From: Channallabes apus
Taxonomy: Eukaryota > Chordata > Actinopteri > Siluriformes > Clariidae
Reading direction: 5' to 3'
DNA: 64,000 nucleotides
Assembly: GCA_030522415.1 (NCBI GenBank)
Contig: CM060112.1
Span: 5,248,501 to 5,312,500, forward strand
The stretch's first letter is position 1, and the number at the start of each line of letters is the position of its first letter. The notes under the pieces are model-generated. The model saw nothing but the letters and a program-made list of their open reading frames with translations, was not told where the DNA came from and ran no database searches. The position numbers and the translations under genes are program-made. Shown one piece after another: positions 44,801 to 57,309 of this stretch.

Positions 44801-45426
44801 GTGCTTAAATCTAAACTCAATTTAAATAAACCAGAATGCATTAAAGTAGCACACAGTTTCCTAAATCTGGTTGGTTCTTGTTTTGAACATTTAGATATTT
44901 CCCTGCTCTAACATACTGTATGTGATTCATTACAGGACGAAGTATACTCAAAAGCCCAGGCTTAGAACATTTGAAACAGACTAACTGCTTCTCTGTTGAA
45001 CTTGAAATTAAAACGCTAAAATGTTAACTAATTTACACTATTGTCTGTAATCACCATTATACAGTTTAAAGCTTTATAAACATGTCTATCTGTAAGACCA
45101 ATTATGCCACAATTATATGGTAAATTAATAAACTCCATGATACCATTACGACATAAATCAAGGTCTATTTTAAACTAGAAAGGCAACATTTAGGGTTAAG
45201 AATAAAATGTCTAGTTAATGTTTCTGGATTGGCTTTACTGCTTACAGACATTCAGATTTCAGTGCAGACAACACCCAGATAGTTTGCCTGTTTTTGCATG
45301 TATTTACCCACACAAAGAGTGAAAGTTAAACAGATGTTTGTCAAATGACGATCCAGGAAGTGATAGCTCAAGAGAGGAGGAGAGAGACAAAGAGAATTAT
45401 AGATAGATAGGCAAACAGTATATATA
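44800..45426. other. Intergenic DNA
   Basis: No gene or identifiable repeat is seen. Confidence 0.5.
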
Positions 45427-45746
45427 CTCAGCAAAAAAGAAATGTCCCTTTTTCAGGACTGTGTATTTCAACAATAATGTTGTAAAAATCCAAATAACTT
45501 TACAGATCTTCATTGTAAAGGGTTTAAACAATGTTTTCCATGCATGTTCAATTAACCATAATCAATTAATTAACATGCACCTGTGGAATGGTCGTTAAGA
45601 CCTTAACAGCTTACAGAAAGTAGGCATTTAAGGTCACAGTTCTAAAAACGCAGGATACTAAAGAGACTCGTCTACCGACTGTGAAAAACACCAGGGTCCC
45701 TGCTCATCTGCGTGAATGTGCATTAGGACTGCTGATGTGGCTAGGG

Positions 45747-46948
45747 CAGTGGTTGTCAAACATTTTCTGTCATTCCCCACTTAAGGGGGTGAGCGAATTT
45801 TCAAGCCCCACTTGTCAACAAAATAATAACGAAATCTGCCAACTTTACTGTTTATTGAAATATCAATTTCTAAACCAATACGTTCAAACAACACCAAGTT
45901 AAAAACAGATAAAATACACGTGCAATTGTTATAAAAGGTTTACGTTGCCACTTATGTTTGCATAATTGACCTCATGTTTATTAGCTGCTCAGCAATCGTT
46001 TGTAGTTTTTTTGCACTGGCCAATTCTGTATGCAACTTTGAATGAAGCCATTTGTGCTTTGCTGTCCACTGATTCAGATTTTACCATGCGATTCTCCTGC
46101 TGTCTGTATTCTGCCAGCTTTCTTTGTAAGAAGTCGAGTGGCATATTAACGTGACTGGAGTGTGTTGTCTCCAAGTGTCTTCCTAATTTGTTGGGTCTCA
46201 TGCGGTCTGCTGCCAGCTGTATAAGACACAAAACACACACGAGCCTCTCCTCTGCCCCCACCATCACCACCATGAATCCAAGCTCAAGATAGACTTCATT
46301 AGGGGTGGGCGATATAACCAAAATCTTCTATCACGGTAGAAGCAAATTTCTACCTCGATAATGATATATATATCACAATATAGCAATTTGTATCTGAAAA
46401 TGCATAAATAAAAATTCAAACAAAAACTGTTTTACATAATTTTTTTTTAATGTAATTTTATTTAAACTGTGAATTGCTGAGGTTTGTCGCATTTTTTTTT
46501 ACTGGCCATATTCGTTTGGATGCTTGGATTTCAGATGATAGAAAAGGTTTGACGTGTTTCCACCACTTGTTAAAACAGTGCACTTGCGTACCTTACAAAT
46601 CACGTTCGTCTCATTTGGATCACTTTTCTTATACCGAAACTAATTCCACAACACAGATGATGCACTTTTTTTCTTTACAATCTCCTCATTGTTGGTTTCG
46701 TCACATGTAAGCAAACTCACTGCTGCTGCACCGTCTTCTTCCATTGTCGAAGTGTATGTGAAGCCAAACACATCAAAAGTGGGACGAAACCGCGGCACCC
46801 GATTGAACCAAATATCTGCGCAACTACAGCGCATGATTACTACAAGCATGAATTAGAATAAGCACTTTCCTATTATTTTCCACTAATTCCCTCCCGTTCA
46901 TTGCGCCCCACCTGTCATGTCTGTATTCCCCACTAGTGGGCCCCACTG
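45747..46948 (-). mobile_element. hAT (Charlie-like) element inside the Tc1 element
   Basis: Ends CAGTGGTTGTCAAAC and (reversed) CAGTGGGGCCCACT, with the 8-bp target duplication GGCTAGGG (45739-45746 and 46949-46956). The - strand frame at 46321-45989 contains MRPNKLGRHLETTHSSH and MPLDFLQRKLAEY, the zinc-finger/BED-like region found in ZBED5/FAM200-type hAT transposases. The rest of the transposase is missing. Confidence 0.85.
46303..46850 (-). mobile_element. Second, truncated hAT fragment with ZBED1-like finger, nested in the first
   Basis: Begins with GGGGTGGGCGATATAACC, a common fish hAT end. On the - strand (about 46740-46550) MEEDGAAAV, then SSVLWN, FRYKKSDPNETNVICKV and TSGGNT resemble the N-terminal BED finger of ZBED1-type transposases, with stops. 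The right end was not found. Confidence 0.6.
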
Positions 46949-47419
46949 GGCTAGGGCAATAAATCGCCATGTCCGCACTGTGAGACGCCTAAGACGGCGC
47001 TACAGGGAGACAGGAAGGACAGCTGATCATCCTCGCAGTGGAGGACCACGTGTAACAACACCTGCACAGGATGGGTACATCCGAATATCACACCTGCGTG
47101 ACAGGTACAGGATGGCCACAACAACTGCCCGAGTCACACCAGGAACACACAATCCCTCCATCTCACAGCAAGAACTGACAAATCTGGTCCAGTCCATGAG
47201 GAGGAGATGCACTGCAGTACTTCAAGCAGCTGGTGGCCACCAGATACTGACTGGTACTGACTGATTTTGAGCCTCCCTTCATTCAGGGACACATTGGGAA
47301 ACATTTTTACTTTATGTCTTATGGTGTCGACTCTTTTAGTGTTCATACAAATATTTACACATTAAGTTTACTGAAAGTAAAAACAGTTGAAAGTCAGAGG
47401 ACGTTTCTTTTTTTGCCGA

Positions 47420-47524
<105 letters not shown>

Positions 47525-47634
47525 AATAAGTTCGGGATTTTGTTATTTACACGAGTGCTTTTTCCCATTCGCCCTGAATTTGAATGAAATAAGTAACGGG
47601 TTAAAAGGACCAGCAGTTCCACATTCGCTCATCC

Positions 47635-47707
47635 GCCGAAATAGCTCAGTTGGGAGAGCGTTAGACTGAAGATCTAAAGGTCCCTGGTTCGATCCCGGGT
47701 TTCGGCA
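47635..47707 (+). tRNA. tRNA-Phe(GAA), copy 1
   Basis: 73 nt. The acceptor GCCGAAA pairs fully with TTTCGGC, and the discriminator is A. The anticodon GAA is at positions 34-36 in ACTGAAGAT. The T-arm carries GGTTCGATCCC (B box) and the D-arm TAGCTCAGTTGGG (A box). CCA is not encoded, as expected for a nuclear gene. A TTTT stop for RNA polymerase III follows at about 47724. Confidence 0.97.
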
Positions 47708-48053
47708 GATGAGGGTGAACTTTATTTTCTTCTCTTAAAAAAAATCTACAGTTTTAAATCTCACTTTTTAAAACTACAAAGCAGAAAAATATGTGAACAC
47801 ATTAAGCATTTACCTTCAAATGTTGTTTAGGTTTGTACTTGTTTCCCCTCAATATATTTTGCATAACTTCCTTCAGTATGTCATGACCTATATATATATT
47901 TAGTATTTTATGGTTCACCTGATCTAAAATTGTTTAGAAATGTGTATATTCAATCCATTCGTCTTCTACTAAATGTAAATTAAAGATTTATTTAAGCAGG
48001 AAAAAACAGCACGGAGTGCAAGTGCGATAACATACCGCGCTACAACCAGATCA

Positions 48054-48072
48054 CCACAAGAGGGCGCCACTG
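48054..48072 (+). promoter_or_regulatory. CTCF-like motif 1
   Basis: CCACAAGAGGGCGCCACTG matches 12 of 13 positions of the recalled CTCF core CCASYAGRKGGCR. It lies 347 bases after tRNA-Phe copy 1. Occupancy is unknown. Confidence 0.45.
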
Positions 48073-48101
48073 TATTATCCACACTCCCTGCAAGGTTTAA
48101 A

Positions 48102-48310
48102 TAATAGGTAGGTAGTAGTGCTCAGTTCGTCAACGAAAATAATGACAAAAAATATTTGTTGACAACATTTTTTTCTGTTTTCATTGACTAAAACTACAGT
48201 AAAATACTTAAGGGTTCCTCTGACTAAAACTAGACTAAAATGTCCAGACTTTAAGATGGCTAAAACCTGACTAAACAAAAATAGGATAAAATTGACTAAA
48301 TATAATAAAA
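48102..48310. mobile_element. Degenerate 'GACTAAAACTAGACTAAAA' repeat fragments
   Basis: Blocks such as GGGTTCCTCTGACTAAAACT recur at 51830-51930. Related pieces are at 50385-50450 and, inverted, at about 52140-52300 (TCGTCTTCGTCATTATTTCC). They are interspersed with the tRNA-Phe copies and probably come from one dispersed DNA transposon family. Confidence 0.5.
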
Positions 48311-48726
48311 ACTAACAGGGACATTTATCCCTGCACTAAGACTAAAACTGAAAATAGCTGACAAGCTATTAACACTAGTAGGTATGTAGATACAACTTTG
48401 TTGTCAGTGCATAGTGCAGGTACTCAGCAACAAAATGCATCTAAAAGAAAATAGTAGTGTATATATATACAATTTTATATACTGTATAGTATATTATGGA
48501 AATGTAAAAATAACCATTCAACATGTCAAACACAGTGAAAAGAAAGGTTTTGAGTGAAGGATCAATCATAGCTTTACTGACGCAAGGATTCAGTGAGTGC
48601 CAAGTTATTTCTATCCTTTGTAGTTCTATCTTTTACAATAGTTGTAAAAGAAATATATCTGTTATATCTTTGTTCTTTTTTTTTGTTTGTTTGTTTTTTT
48701 GACTGCAGCTGTACTACCGAGTATTT

Positions 48727-48743
48727 CCACCAGATGGCACTAG
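48727..48743 (+). promoter_or_regulatory. CTCF-like motif 2
   Basis: CCACCAGATGGCACTAG matches all 13 core positions. It lies 58 bases before tRNA-Phe copy 2. Confidence 0.5.
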
Positions 48744-48783
48744 TATACAAAACGCTAATTTACTGACAGCTGGAGATGCACAT

Positions 48784-48800
48784 ACACCAGGTGGCGCAGT
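48784..48800 (+). promoter_or_regulatory. CTCF-like motif 3, abutting tRNA-Phe copy 2
   Basis: ACACCAGGTGGCGCAGT matches 12 of 13 core positions and ends at the base before the tRNA gene. Confidence 0.4.
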
Positions 48801-48873
48801 GCCGAAATAGCTCAGTTGGGAGAGCGTTAGACTGAAGATCTAAAGGTCCCTGGTTCGATCCCGGGTTTCGGCA
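48801..48873 (+). tRNA. tRNA-Phe(GAA), copy 2
   Basis: Identical over all 73 nt to copy 1. A TTTT terminator follows at about 48888. The upstream 130 bp is related to that of copy 3, pointing to duplication of a unit larger than the tRNA. Confidence 0.97.
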
Positions 48874-49614
48874 GGTGTAAAGGTGTCTTTTAAACAAATC
48901 ATTAACCTTAGTGTGTAAAACTCAAAAACTTCTTATAACAAAGTTTGTGTAGATACACAACAAGTATTTTAGATCTAGATGACCTTAAAATAATCATTGT
49001 ATGCTTCCAATTTGTGGCAACAGAAAAAGCATGTGATAGTCAGATATCCTCAAACTTTGGTCATATCTTCAAAATCCACTTTAATAGGAACACCTATAAG
49101 AAGAACCACTACCACTGTATATACCACTTTGATATGTCAGTCAAAACAAATAGTTCTTTTATCAGAAGACCAATTACAATGACATTCCTAATCAGCATGT
49201 GTAATGTAAAATACAATGTACAGCAAGTTGTCTGTTAGTTCCAGACGTGACCTATCACCTGGCTCATTTTGCTGGTTAGTGGGTTAGTGTGGTTTTAGGC
49301 TGATGAAATGTAACTGCATTTTTGATTGGTCAATCTGGCGGTCTACACCCAGTGAAATCTCTCTGTACAAAGCATTTCTTTTTGTTTACTTCCTTACTTA
49401 CTATCATGACAGCAAATATTAGCATTAGTTAATTAGTATTAGCTTTTCTGGGGTCAGACAGGCTGGCCTTTGCTCCTCACAGGCAGGTATGAGCTTTGGG
49501 TGTTAGTGCTGTGGCTGATCAGTGGATTTCTGTATTGTTGTCCCATTTGTGTCATATGTAATTATTTGTCAAAATGTTTTGATGTTTTTGGTGTGTCTGA
49601 GGTGCATTCAAGAA

Positions 49615-49685
<71 letters not shown>

Positions 49686-50160
49686 CTTTATTGATGACGA
49701 AGTAAATAGGCATTTGGGCATTGCTAAAACCATTTTTAAAAAACACCATGTTTGCCTATAAGATGAATTTGTTGTTGTGTATTTCTGTATCTTTTACACT
49801 GACCACACTATAGACAATGTGCATGGTTTATATTAAAGCACTTATTTTGGTGTTTAATGTGCACATACACTGCTCAGATCTGCTTCATTTATGGTGACAG
49901 TATAATATTCTTATGTGTCATGGTTGTGTGATAAAATGTTCTGAACGTATTGTCTTGTGAACTGCCCTCAGGGTTTTGCGAAAGATGTTGGTTTGTGTTT
50001 TTTTTTTTGTTTGTTTGTTTGTTTAGTTTTTCTTTTTTAATTTTGGGGACAAAATGTATGGAATATCATTTTTAAGTTGTAAAAGAAACATAACACTGTT
50101 AGTCTCACCAGAATCACATTTTTGTTCGTTTTTTGACTGCAGCTGTACCACTTAGTAATC
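48874..50160. other. Spacer between tRNA-Phe copies 2 and 3
   Basis: No gene is seen. Contains a (GATA)n array at 49616-49685 followed by an ACTTTATTGATGACG motif. Confidence 0.6.
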
Positions 50161-50161
50161 A

Positions 50162-50180
50162 CCACCAGAGGGCAGTGATA
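50162..50180 (+). promoter_or_regulatory. CTCF-like motif 4
   Basis: CCACCAGAGGGCAGTGATA matches all 13 core positions, 62 bases before tRNA-Phe copy 3, in the same place and orientation as motif 2 relative to copy 2. Confidence 0.5.
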
Positions 50181-50241
50181 GTCAGAAACGCTATAGTAAC
50201 ACTCAGACAGCAGGAGTTACACGTGCGCTGGATGTGGCATC

Positions 50242-50314
50242 GCCGAAATAGCTCAGTTGGGAGAGCGTTAGACTGAAGATCTAAAGGTCCCTGGTTCGAT
50301 CCCGGGTTTCGGCA
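50242..50314 (+). tRNA. tRNA-Phe(GAA), copy 3
   Basis: Identical over 73 nt to copies 1 and 2. A TTTT run starts immediately after the discriminator base. Confidence 0.97.
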
Positions 50315-50457
50315 TTTTAAATTGTACTACGGTACAGTAATATAGTATCATTAAATTAAAAAAAAAAACTCATAACAAAGTTGTGTTTAAGTCAAGTTTT
50401 AGTCGATTAAAAATCTTCAGGTTTTAGTTCGTTGAACCCGTAAGTATTTTCAGTCTC

Positions 50458-51154
50458 AGGCTACGTTTACACTCTGCCAGGTAAATGTGACCCGATTCCG
50501 ATTTCTTGCTCATATGTGACACATATCAGATATGTTCTATGTCCGTGTAAACAGGAAAAAAACGCATGCATTCCGATATTTCGAGATCGGTTTCAGGCCT
50601 CCTTCATATGTGGAAATAAATCAGATATAAATCAGATATTAATGTGATTGTCGTGTAAACAGACAGATCGGATTTCCTGAGGCTTTGTGTTCTGTACGTC
50701 ATTAAAACTTCGCGGTTTAATGACGTAATGTTATTCTCCGGTGGAAGCGCGTGTGGAATTACAGCATCGCAGGTGACATGGAAAAGGAAAAGCCTTGTGT
50801 TAATGCTTATTTGGGCTAAATAACATTAAATCAGTATTTGATGAATAAAGCATATGCGCAGGCTGTAATTATGGCGTTTTTTTCTCCTCCTCCATTTTAA
50901 AACTATGGTGCGCGAACTTTGCATATATAGCAGAGATAGCATTAAGCATTTTTCATCTTCGTCTATCTTGGCTAGGTTGTAGCGCAAGAACCTCCCTTTA
51001 AGTATGCGCGATGTTTCAGATGGTCTGGCGAGTGTAAACACGTGAATCGGATATGAGTCAGAGTTAAAATAACGTGTAAACAGACGGTCAAAAAAATCAG
51101 ATATAGGCAGCAAATCGGAATTAAGCATCGAGACCTGCAGTGTAAACGTAGCCT
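50458..51154. mobile_element. Non-autonomous DNA transposon with AGGCTACGTTTACACT ends
   Basis: The left end AGGCTACGTTTACACT is exactly inverted at the right (AGTGTAAACGTAGCCT). It is 697 bp without a transposase. Several internal copies of CAGATAT and GTGTAAAC motifs. An hAT-type origin is likely from the end sequence, but no clean 8-bp duplication was found. Confidence 0.8.
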
Positions 51155-51404
51155 AAGATAGCTGTTGCGTAATGGGGCCAATTTGTGCAATTCGGAAATT
51201 ACAAACTCCGTCATCTTTAACTCTTCGTCATTACAGTAATGTTACTCAGACCGAAGAGAAGAGACGATATTTTGGGCCCATTTTTATAAGGCACCGTTTA
51301 CGGATTAAATCAAACTTCACTCAAATACACACACACACGAACTCTTTGTTCTCACACACGCCTGTGAGAAAAATGTTAAAGTTTTTAAATAAATATGGAC
51401 ATGC

Positions 51405-51650
51405 AGAGGCGGCACGGTGGTGTAGTGGTTAGCACTGTCGCCTTGCACCTCCAGGCTCGATTCCCGTCTCTGTGTGCATTGAGTTTGCATGGTTTCCTCC
51501 CACAGTCCAAAGATATGCAGATTAGGCTAATTGGCGTTCCCAAATTGACCATAGTGTGTGGGTGTACTGTCCAGGGTGTACCCCGCCTCGTGCCCTGAGT
51601 CTCCAGGTCCCCGCGATGCTAAATACAGGATAAAGCGGTATAGAAGATGA
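51405..51650 (+). mobile_element. tRNA-derived SINE (family 1)
   Basis: Reads forward from GGCGGCACGGTGGTGTAGTG to AGGATAAAGCGGTATAGAAG. The A-box region GTGGTTAGCACTGTCGCC is clear; the B box is damaged (GGCTCGATTCC). Confidence 0.88.
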
Positions 51651-51956
51651 ATTAATGAATGGACATGCAGCAGTTGTTGTGATGGTTAAAAATATAACTA
51701 TCTGAAAACATCAGATAAGAAGATACATTTTAAGATATTTATTTTGTGAAAAACCTTAAAACGGGTTTTGGCTAGACACTATAAGGTTAATTACTGTAAA
51801 CTTATTAATCTTATTGCTAAAATGTTACGTTTTCACTGACTAAAACTAGATGAAAATACTTATGGGTTCCTCTGACTAAAACTAGACTAAATGTCCAGAC
51901 TTAAGTCGACTAAAACTTGACTAAACACATGTACGTGTGTATGTGTAAATTACTAT

Positions 51957-52014
51957 ACACAAACCGGGGGTCGAACCAGGGACCTTCAGATCTTCAGTCT
52001 AACGCTCTCCCAAA
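51957..52014 (-). pseudogene. Truncated tRNA-Phe pseudogene
   Basis: The reverse complement matches tRNA-Phe from TGGGAGAGCGTTAGACTGAA through the T-arm (GGTTCGACC), keeping the GAA anticodon. It lacks the first 15 or so bases, and the 3' acceptor strand is altered (GGTTTGTG). Without the 5' acceptor and half of the A box it cannot give a normal tRNA. Confidence 0.85.
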
Positions 52015-52299
52015 ACAAAATACTATTCAAAGAAAAGCCGCCGCAACCTTTCACTCAAACTCGCCATAATTAATAAAACACTGTATCGCCGAGTGGATTG
52101 AGACAAAAATTAAATGTTGAGGAAAGTAAAGACAGATATTTTATTAGTTTTTATTGTTTAAAATTTTAGTCATTTTAGTCTCGTCTTTTTCCGTCACTGA
52201 TACTGCTGCTGATTTCGTCACTGTTACTGTTTACTGATATCAGTGACGTCATCGTCTCGTCTTCGTCATTATTTCCGTTGACCAGATTAACACTACTGC

Positions 52300-52861
52300 A
52301 CAGTGAAATTCTTTATTCTTTGTATATTCCAGCTTCTTGTTAGTAGGCTGGGGTCAGAGTACTGGGTCGGTCTTTATACCGCGTCCCAGGTGCAGACAGG
52401 GTTAAGGGCCTTTCTCAAGGGCCCAATAGTAACTCAGAGCCTTAACACACTAATCCACCACCGGCCTTAGATTTACAACTGTGGTCGCTGAAAAGCATCT
52501 CAAACTGCACGAAACATCCGCTGAGGCTTGCGATAGATGTGCTACAACAGCAGAAGACCACAGCAGGATCCATTATTTTGGAACCTGAGGCAGCTGTAGA
52601 CTGGAAACAGACTGGAAACAGACTGGAAACAGACTCGGTGCTTTGTGTTTTAGCACCTAAAATAAAAACTATTTGAAATTCATCCACCGACTTTTTATTT
52701 ATCATTTTTTTCTTTTTTCTTTTTCCCAAACAACATTAATTCCTTCAAGTAGATTCATTATATTCCTTCCTCAAGTTAGGACAAACACTTTTACACAACA
52801 GCAGTTCGTGCAACTTATCACCAGCAGAGAACGCAACTGGACGACACCGGCTTCCCATCTT

Positions 52862-52912
<51 letters not shown>

Positions 52913-53430
52913 ACACACACACACATCACTTGAGAAGATTCTGGACATGACTGGAGTTTACTGGATAGTCTGGACCCCCCCCCCCCCCATCTCTCTCTCT
53001 CTCTCTCTCTGTATTCTTTAGAACAAGTTGGAATGTACAAATTACTTGTTATACATTTTACATAATTAAAATACATAAATATTGGAGGTAGGAATTATTT
53101 CTATTGTATAATTACTACTACTACTACTAATAATAATAAAGTTGTTGTTGTTGTTGTTGTTGTTGTTTTTTTGTCAGTCTTTCGCCTGATTCCATTAAGA
53201 GGTTATCAGAGCGGACTAATAATAATAATCATCATCATCATAATATAAATTTGTTCTGTTATGAAATTTCCTTCATGTGTAAAAGCAATTTAGAGCTAAA
53301 ATACGAGACGCAAGATAAATATTTAATCCATGACTAAATTACCAACTGTAGTTAATAATCAATTTTCCAAATTAGTTTTTGTTTTGCTGTTTTTCTTTTA
53401 AATAACCGTATGTAATGCTCAGGATGGTGC
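52300..53430. other. Intergenic DNA with several microsatellites
   Basis: (CA)n at about 52865-52925, a C14 run followed by (TC)n at 52975-53010, and (TTG)n at about 53137-53166. A SINE-like scrap lies near 52385-52460. No gene is recognised. Confidence 0.6.
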
Positions 53431-53439
53431 AGCACAGGA

Positions 53440-54006
53440 ACCTGGAATTGTGCGTAACTCAGTCTGCGAGCATTTTGCAAGATGAGCAAAATTTATAAAT
53501 AAATTTTACTTTAATAAGAGGCGAGGTCTTGAAATACAAGTGCTTTGTCTGTCGAGCGTCACGTGATCACAACTGAGCCAATGGGTCCTCGCTCTCGCGC
53601 GCTGTGGGATTGTGGGTAATCGTCTCCCATGCTCGGCCTCAGTGCGTGTGCGTCATTCGTATAGTCAACATTCATGCACATGCGTACTGTTTACTATAAC
53701 ACTGTGTGTGTGTGTGTTTGTGCGAATGCATGTGTGTTTGTGAAAGTTGTCCTACACAGTACCGCCCCCCCCCCCCCCTCTCACCTTCACATACACACAC
53801 TGCTCTGTCAGGATTCTTTTCAAATGTAAAGTGCAGGCAAAATTCTTTTTCTTACTTTATATTTTCTATTAAATTTTTTATATGGATATTTTTGGGTTGT
53901 GGAACGAATTGTCAGAGTTTCCATTATTTCTTATGGGGGAAATTTGCTTTGATATACAAGGACACTTCTGGATCAAATTATGCTCACAATCCAAGGTTTC
54001 ACTGTA
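53440..54006. mobile_element. MITE-like element, 'CAGTGGAACCTCGG' family, copy 3
   Basis: The right end (reversed) CAGTGAAACCTTGGATTGTG is clear; the left end is decayed (GGAACCTGGAATTGTGCG). It shares GTCACGTGATCACAACTGAG and TTACTATAACACTGTG with copy 1. It contains (GT)n at 53703-53717 and a C-rich run at 53764-53779. Confidence 0.65.
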
Positions 54007-54009
54007 AAA

Positions 54010-56028
54010 GTCATCCATTATATAAGTTATGAATGAAAGTATGATAACTTTGGTTCTACCTGACATCCGAGAACCCAAATGCACAGTTTGATGTCTGAAG
54101 CCTCCGTGTTAACACACATAAACATGGATATGGATATTATAAATCATCATTGGCCTATGCTGTGTTGCTAGCACAGATTTGTGCCACTTTACTTTTAATT
54201 AATAAGTTTAATAAGTAATAAGTAATTGTATAATAAAAATTAAACACACATACAAAGCAAGAAAACAAAGACAGCCAAAGTCTGATAAAGAGAAACCTTG
54301 TTCTTTTTCTTCTTCTTCCTCAAGGCTGTGTAACATTCATCACCAACCCCACTGATTAGTTTCTTTAGTCATCTCAGTGGTAGGTTGAAATGAATAAGCA
54401 GACATTTGAAAGATCTAAGTCTAAATGACTGTTGAGTTGATGGCTGTAATTCTCTCTGTCGCATTAGAGAAGGCCACGAATCCCTCCGTCCACGCTGCCT
54501 GCTGCCTCCACTACATTCACTGCGGTAAAATATGATCTGTGACCAAAAACCGCCTCCCTATAAGTCTCCTTTTACACCCTGCACTTTACAGCCAGTCTGT
54601 AATTAGCATGCTCACTCCGGGGAAATGGTGAAATGCCCAGTGACACACAGGTGAGTAAACCGTTAATATCCCTCATTGTGCAAGTTTCTGCTCGTTGCGT
54701 TGGCTCTTTTAAGTTTTCCAGAAGTGACTCATATCGTTATTATTTATTTCAATTCAAGTAAAAAAATCAAATTGAACTTACTTTCACAGTGTAATTTAAT
54801 GAAAATGTTTCCATTGAAGCCTCTTTTCTAAATCGGAGCTGTTAGTGTGAATGTGAGTCATGTCTTTGAGTCGGACAACATGGAGGATCTGCATGTTATG
54901 TTTCTGATTAGGTTTAGGTTTCATTTTTAATCTGTAAATTGTAAACGTGTTGCTTCCTTTATCATCAATCTGCTGAAAAAGTTTCAATTCAATTCAATTC
55001 AGTAGAATTTTATGTATATAGGATTTTTATAATTAATAATGAAAATCAGCTCAAAAATATTAAAGTTGTATGAATTATAATGATCAGATAGTCCCTGATG
55101 ATCAAGCCGAGGGCGACGGTGGTGAGGGAAAAACTCCCTGAGATGGAAACAGAGAGAAACCTTGAGAGGAACCAGACTCTACAGTTAACCCGTCCTCATT
55201 TAGGTGACAATGGATAACAGAGATTGATCTGGCGCTCACAGTGTGTGTCAGAAGGTTGGACCATCTTCATGGTCAAGTGGAAACATCCTCAGTCGCCACA
55301 CAAAATTCAAGCAGACCACACGGGGCCATCAGCAGCAGCGAGCCTGAGACAACGGGATAAGTTTCATTTGTGATAAACAGACCAGCCCTGATATTCTCAG
55401 ATGGATGATTTTATAGCATCTGGCGTCTTCAACACTGTGACCCGGGTTTGGCTCCTGGTCAGGGAACCAACCGCAAGCACTGGTGGGTTCACAAGCCAGT
55501 GCTCTTCTAGTGCTGGACAACAAACCTGGATAAATGGTATAATAATCTGGAATAAAACCTGTGCCTTTCAGAAATGTAGTGAAGTAGAAGTACAGATAGT
55601 AGTTGCTGATGTTGTAGAGTCAAAGTAAAAATGTATCAAACTAATAAAATAAGTAAAAGAGTAATGAAGAAAAACAGTAAACAAGTGAAAGTTAACAACT
55701 TAAAGAAAAAAACAACCTGTCCAGAAATGTATCTTTTTTTAGGAAAATGTTGTTTCATTTCATGTGAATTATAAACGAGGCCCGGTTAAGGTTCTGGCGT
55801 GGACGAGCTGTCAGCGATCATCAACCTGGAAACAGCATGCGAGGTGGAAAAATGTTATAAAAATATACTGAGGGGAAAAATCTTACAGTATGTTCCATAG
55901 ACACAGAAGCATAATAAAAATATGTGAATTAGGACTGTTCACCCTCACATCCTTTATGACTTTATTGCTCTGTCACTTTATATGTGCATTCTGTTAATAA
56001 TTTATTTAGCAGCAGACTGTGTGTGAGG

Positions 56029-56070
<42 letters not shown>

Positions 56071-57305
56071 TTGTGTGTTTCATAAGGGTCATAATCTGTT
56101 GGTGAGTCAGTTTACTTTCTGCAGCTGTCCTCCTGCAATGACGGGTCTGTAAGCTAAACTATAATCACATGGGATTGGCCTGAGGTTATTATATAATTAC
56201 ATGACCATCCTGCAAGTAAACCTTCCAAACCGGTAACCTGTTTAAAGAACCTCTTCCACTCAATAGTGTGTTTCTGTAAATCTCTCTCTCATTTTCTCTT
56301 GACTCTGTATTGTTTAAGGCTGCACGGTATATCATTAATTTATCATCATTACATCATAGACCTTTGTGGATAATAATATTGAACATGAATAAATGATGTA
56401 ATCAAAAAATATTCTTAGCATATTCTGATTTTCTCATATGTTTAAGATAAGTTTTCTTTAAGGAAATTTAAATAAATAAAATGCATATATTTAAAAACAT
56501 AAGAAATTCTGTAAATGTAAAAAAAAAACATACTAAATGCGAAATATTAATGCTAATTATTTACAAAGAATTTGAGCTACGTGTGTTTTTTTAAAACCAT
56601 AACGTCTTCCTTAGGAAGGAAATGTGCAGAGGCTCTTCCAAGAAAAAAAGGTGTGTTCTCAGTTTCCCAGAGGAGCCTGAAGGCCACTGGCCTTTAAATC
56701 TAACATGTGTGTGTGCACGTACAAGAGACAGAAAGGCACAGAGACGCAGTGTGTGTCTGAAGTTAAATAAGAATTGCACAGTTCACATCGATTTGCAAAA
56801 GAGTCGGGATGATGTCAAGTCCAGAAGAAGGAAATACAAATAAAAATAACTTCTTTCTGTGTGAAACTGCACTCGTATATTAGATACAGCAATCACCAGA
56901 GTGTCTAATAACATTTAATATGAAATATTAAGATAACATAAATCTTTATAAAAAAAAATAAAAAAACACAGTTTAGAGCCGTATACATTTACACACAAGA
57001 GCTTATTTGCTCAACACTGATTGCTTCAAACAAACCACTTTAACAGCTTTTAAAAATAAGGACTTAAATCCTTCCGGTAATTATATTTTGCTGTTTAAAA
57101 AAAGAGCACATGGAAGTGCAGAGCCAATCAGATCGCATACCTCATGATTTGTAAGCTTGTGGCCAGAGGAGTGCGCAAAAGGCATCACACACTTTGTAAT
57201 ACACTGCCCAGCCCCCCCCAAAAAAGGTGTGTGTGTGTGGGGGGGGGGGCACACCCTTCAACACTTCAAAATTTAATTGATCGCCTTAGCTTTGATTTGT
57301 TTTGA
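54010..57305. other. Intergenic DNA
   Basis: No gene is recognised. A family-3 repeat lies at 54980-55230 and (CT)n at 56032-56062. An isolated strong splice-donor sequence CACAG|GTGAGT is at 54650/54651, but no reading frame with motifs precedes it. Confidence 0.5.
54980..55230 (-). mobile_element. Dispersed SINE-like repeat (family 3), copy 4
   Basis: Starts with TCAATTCAATTCAATTCAGT and carries AGCCGAGGGCGACGGTGGTG, AAAAACTCCCTGAGATGG and CCTTGAGAGGAACCAGACTC. Confidence 0.75.
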
Positions 57306-57309
57306 TTGA

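Noticed and set aside
45989..46321. Host ZBED/FAM200-like zinc-finger gene
   Set aside because: The frame lies inside a hAT element with its own target duplication and stops after the finger region.
54600..54651. Possible exon ending at CACAG|GTGAGT
   Set aside because: The donor is strong, but no preceding acceptor plus open frame with any motif could be supported.
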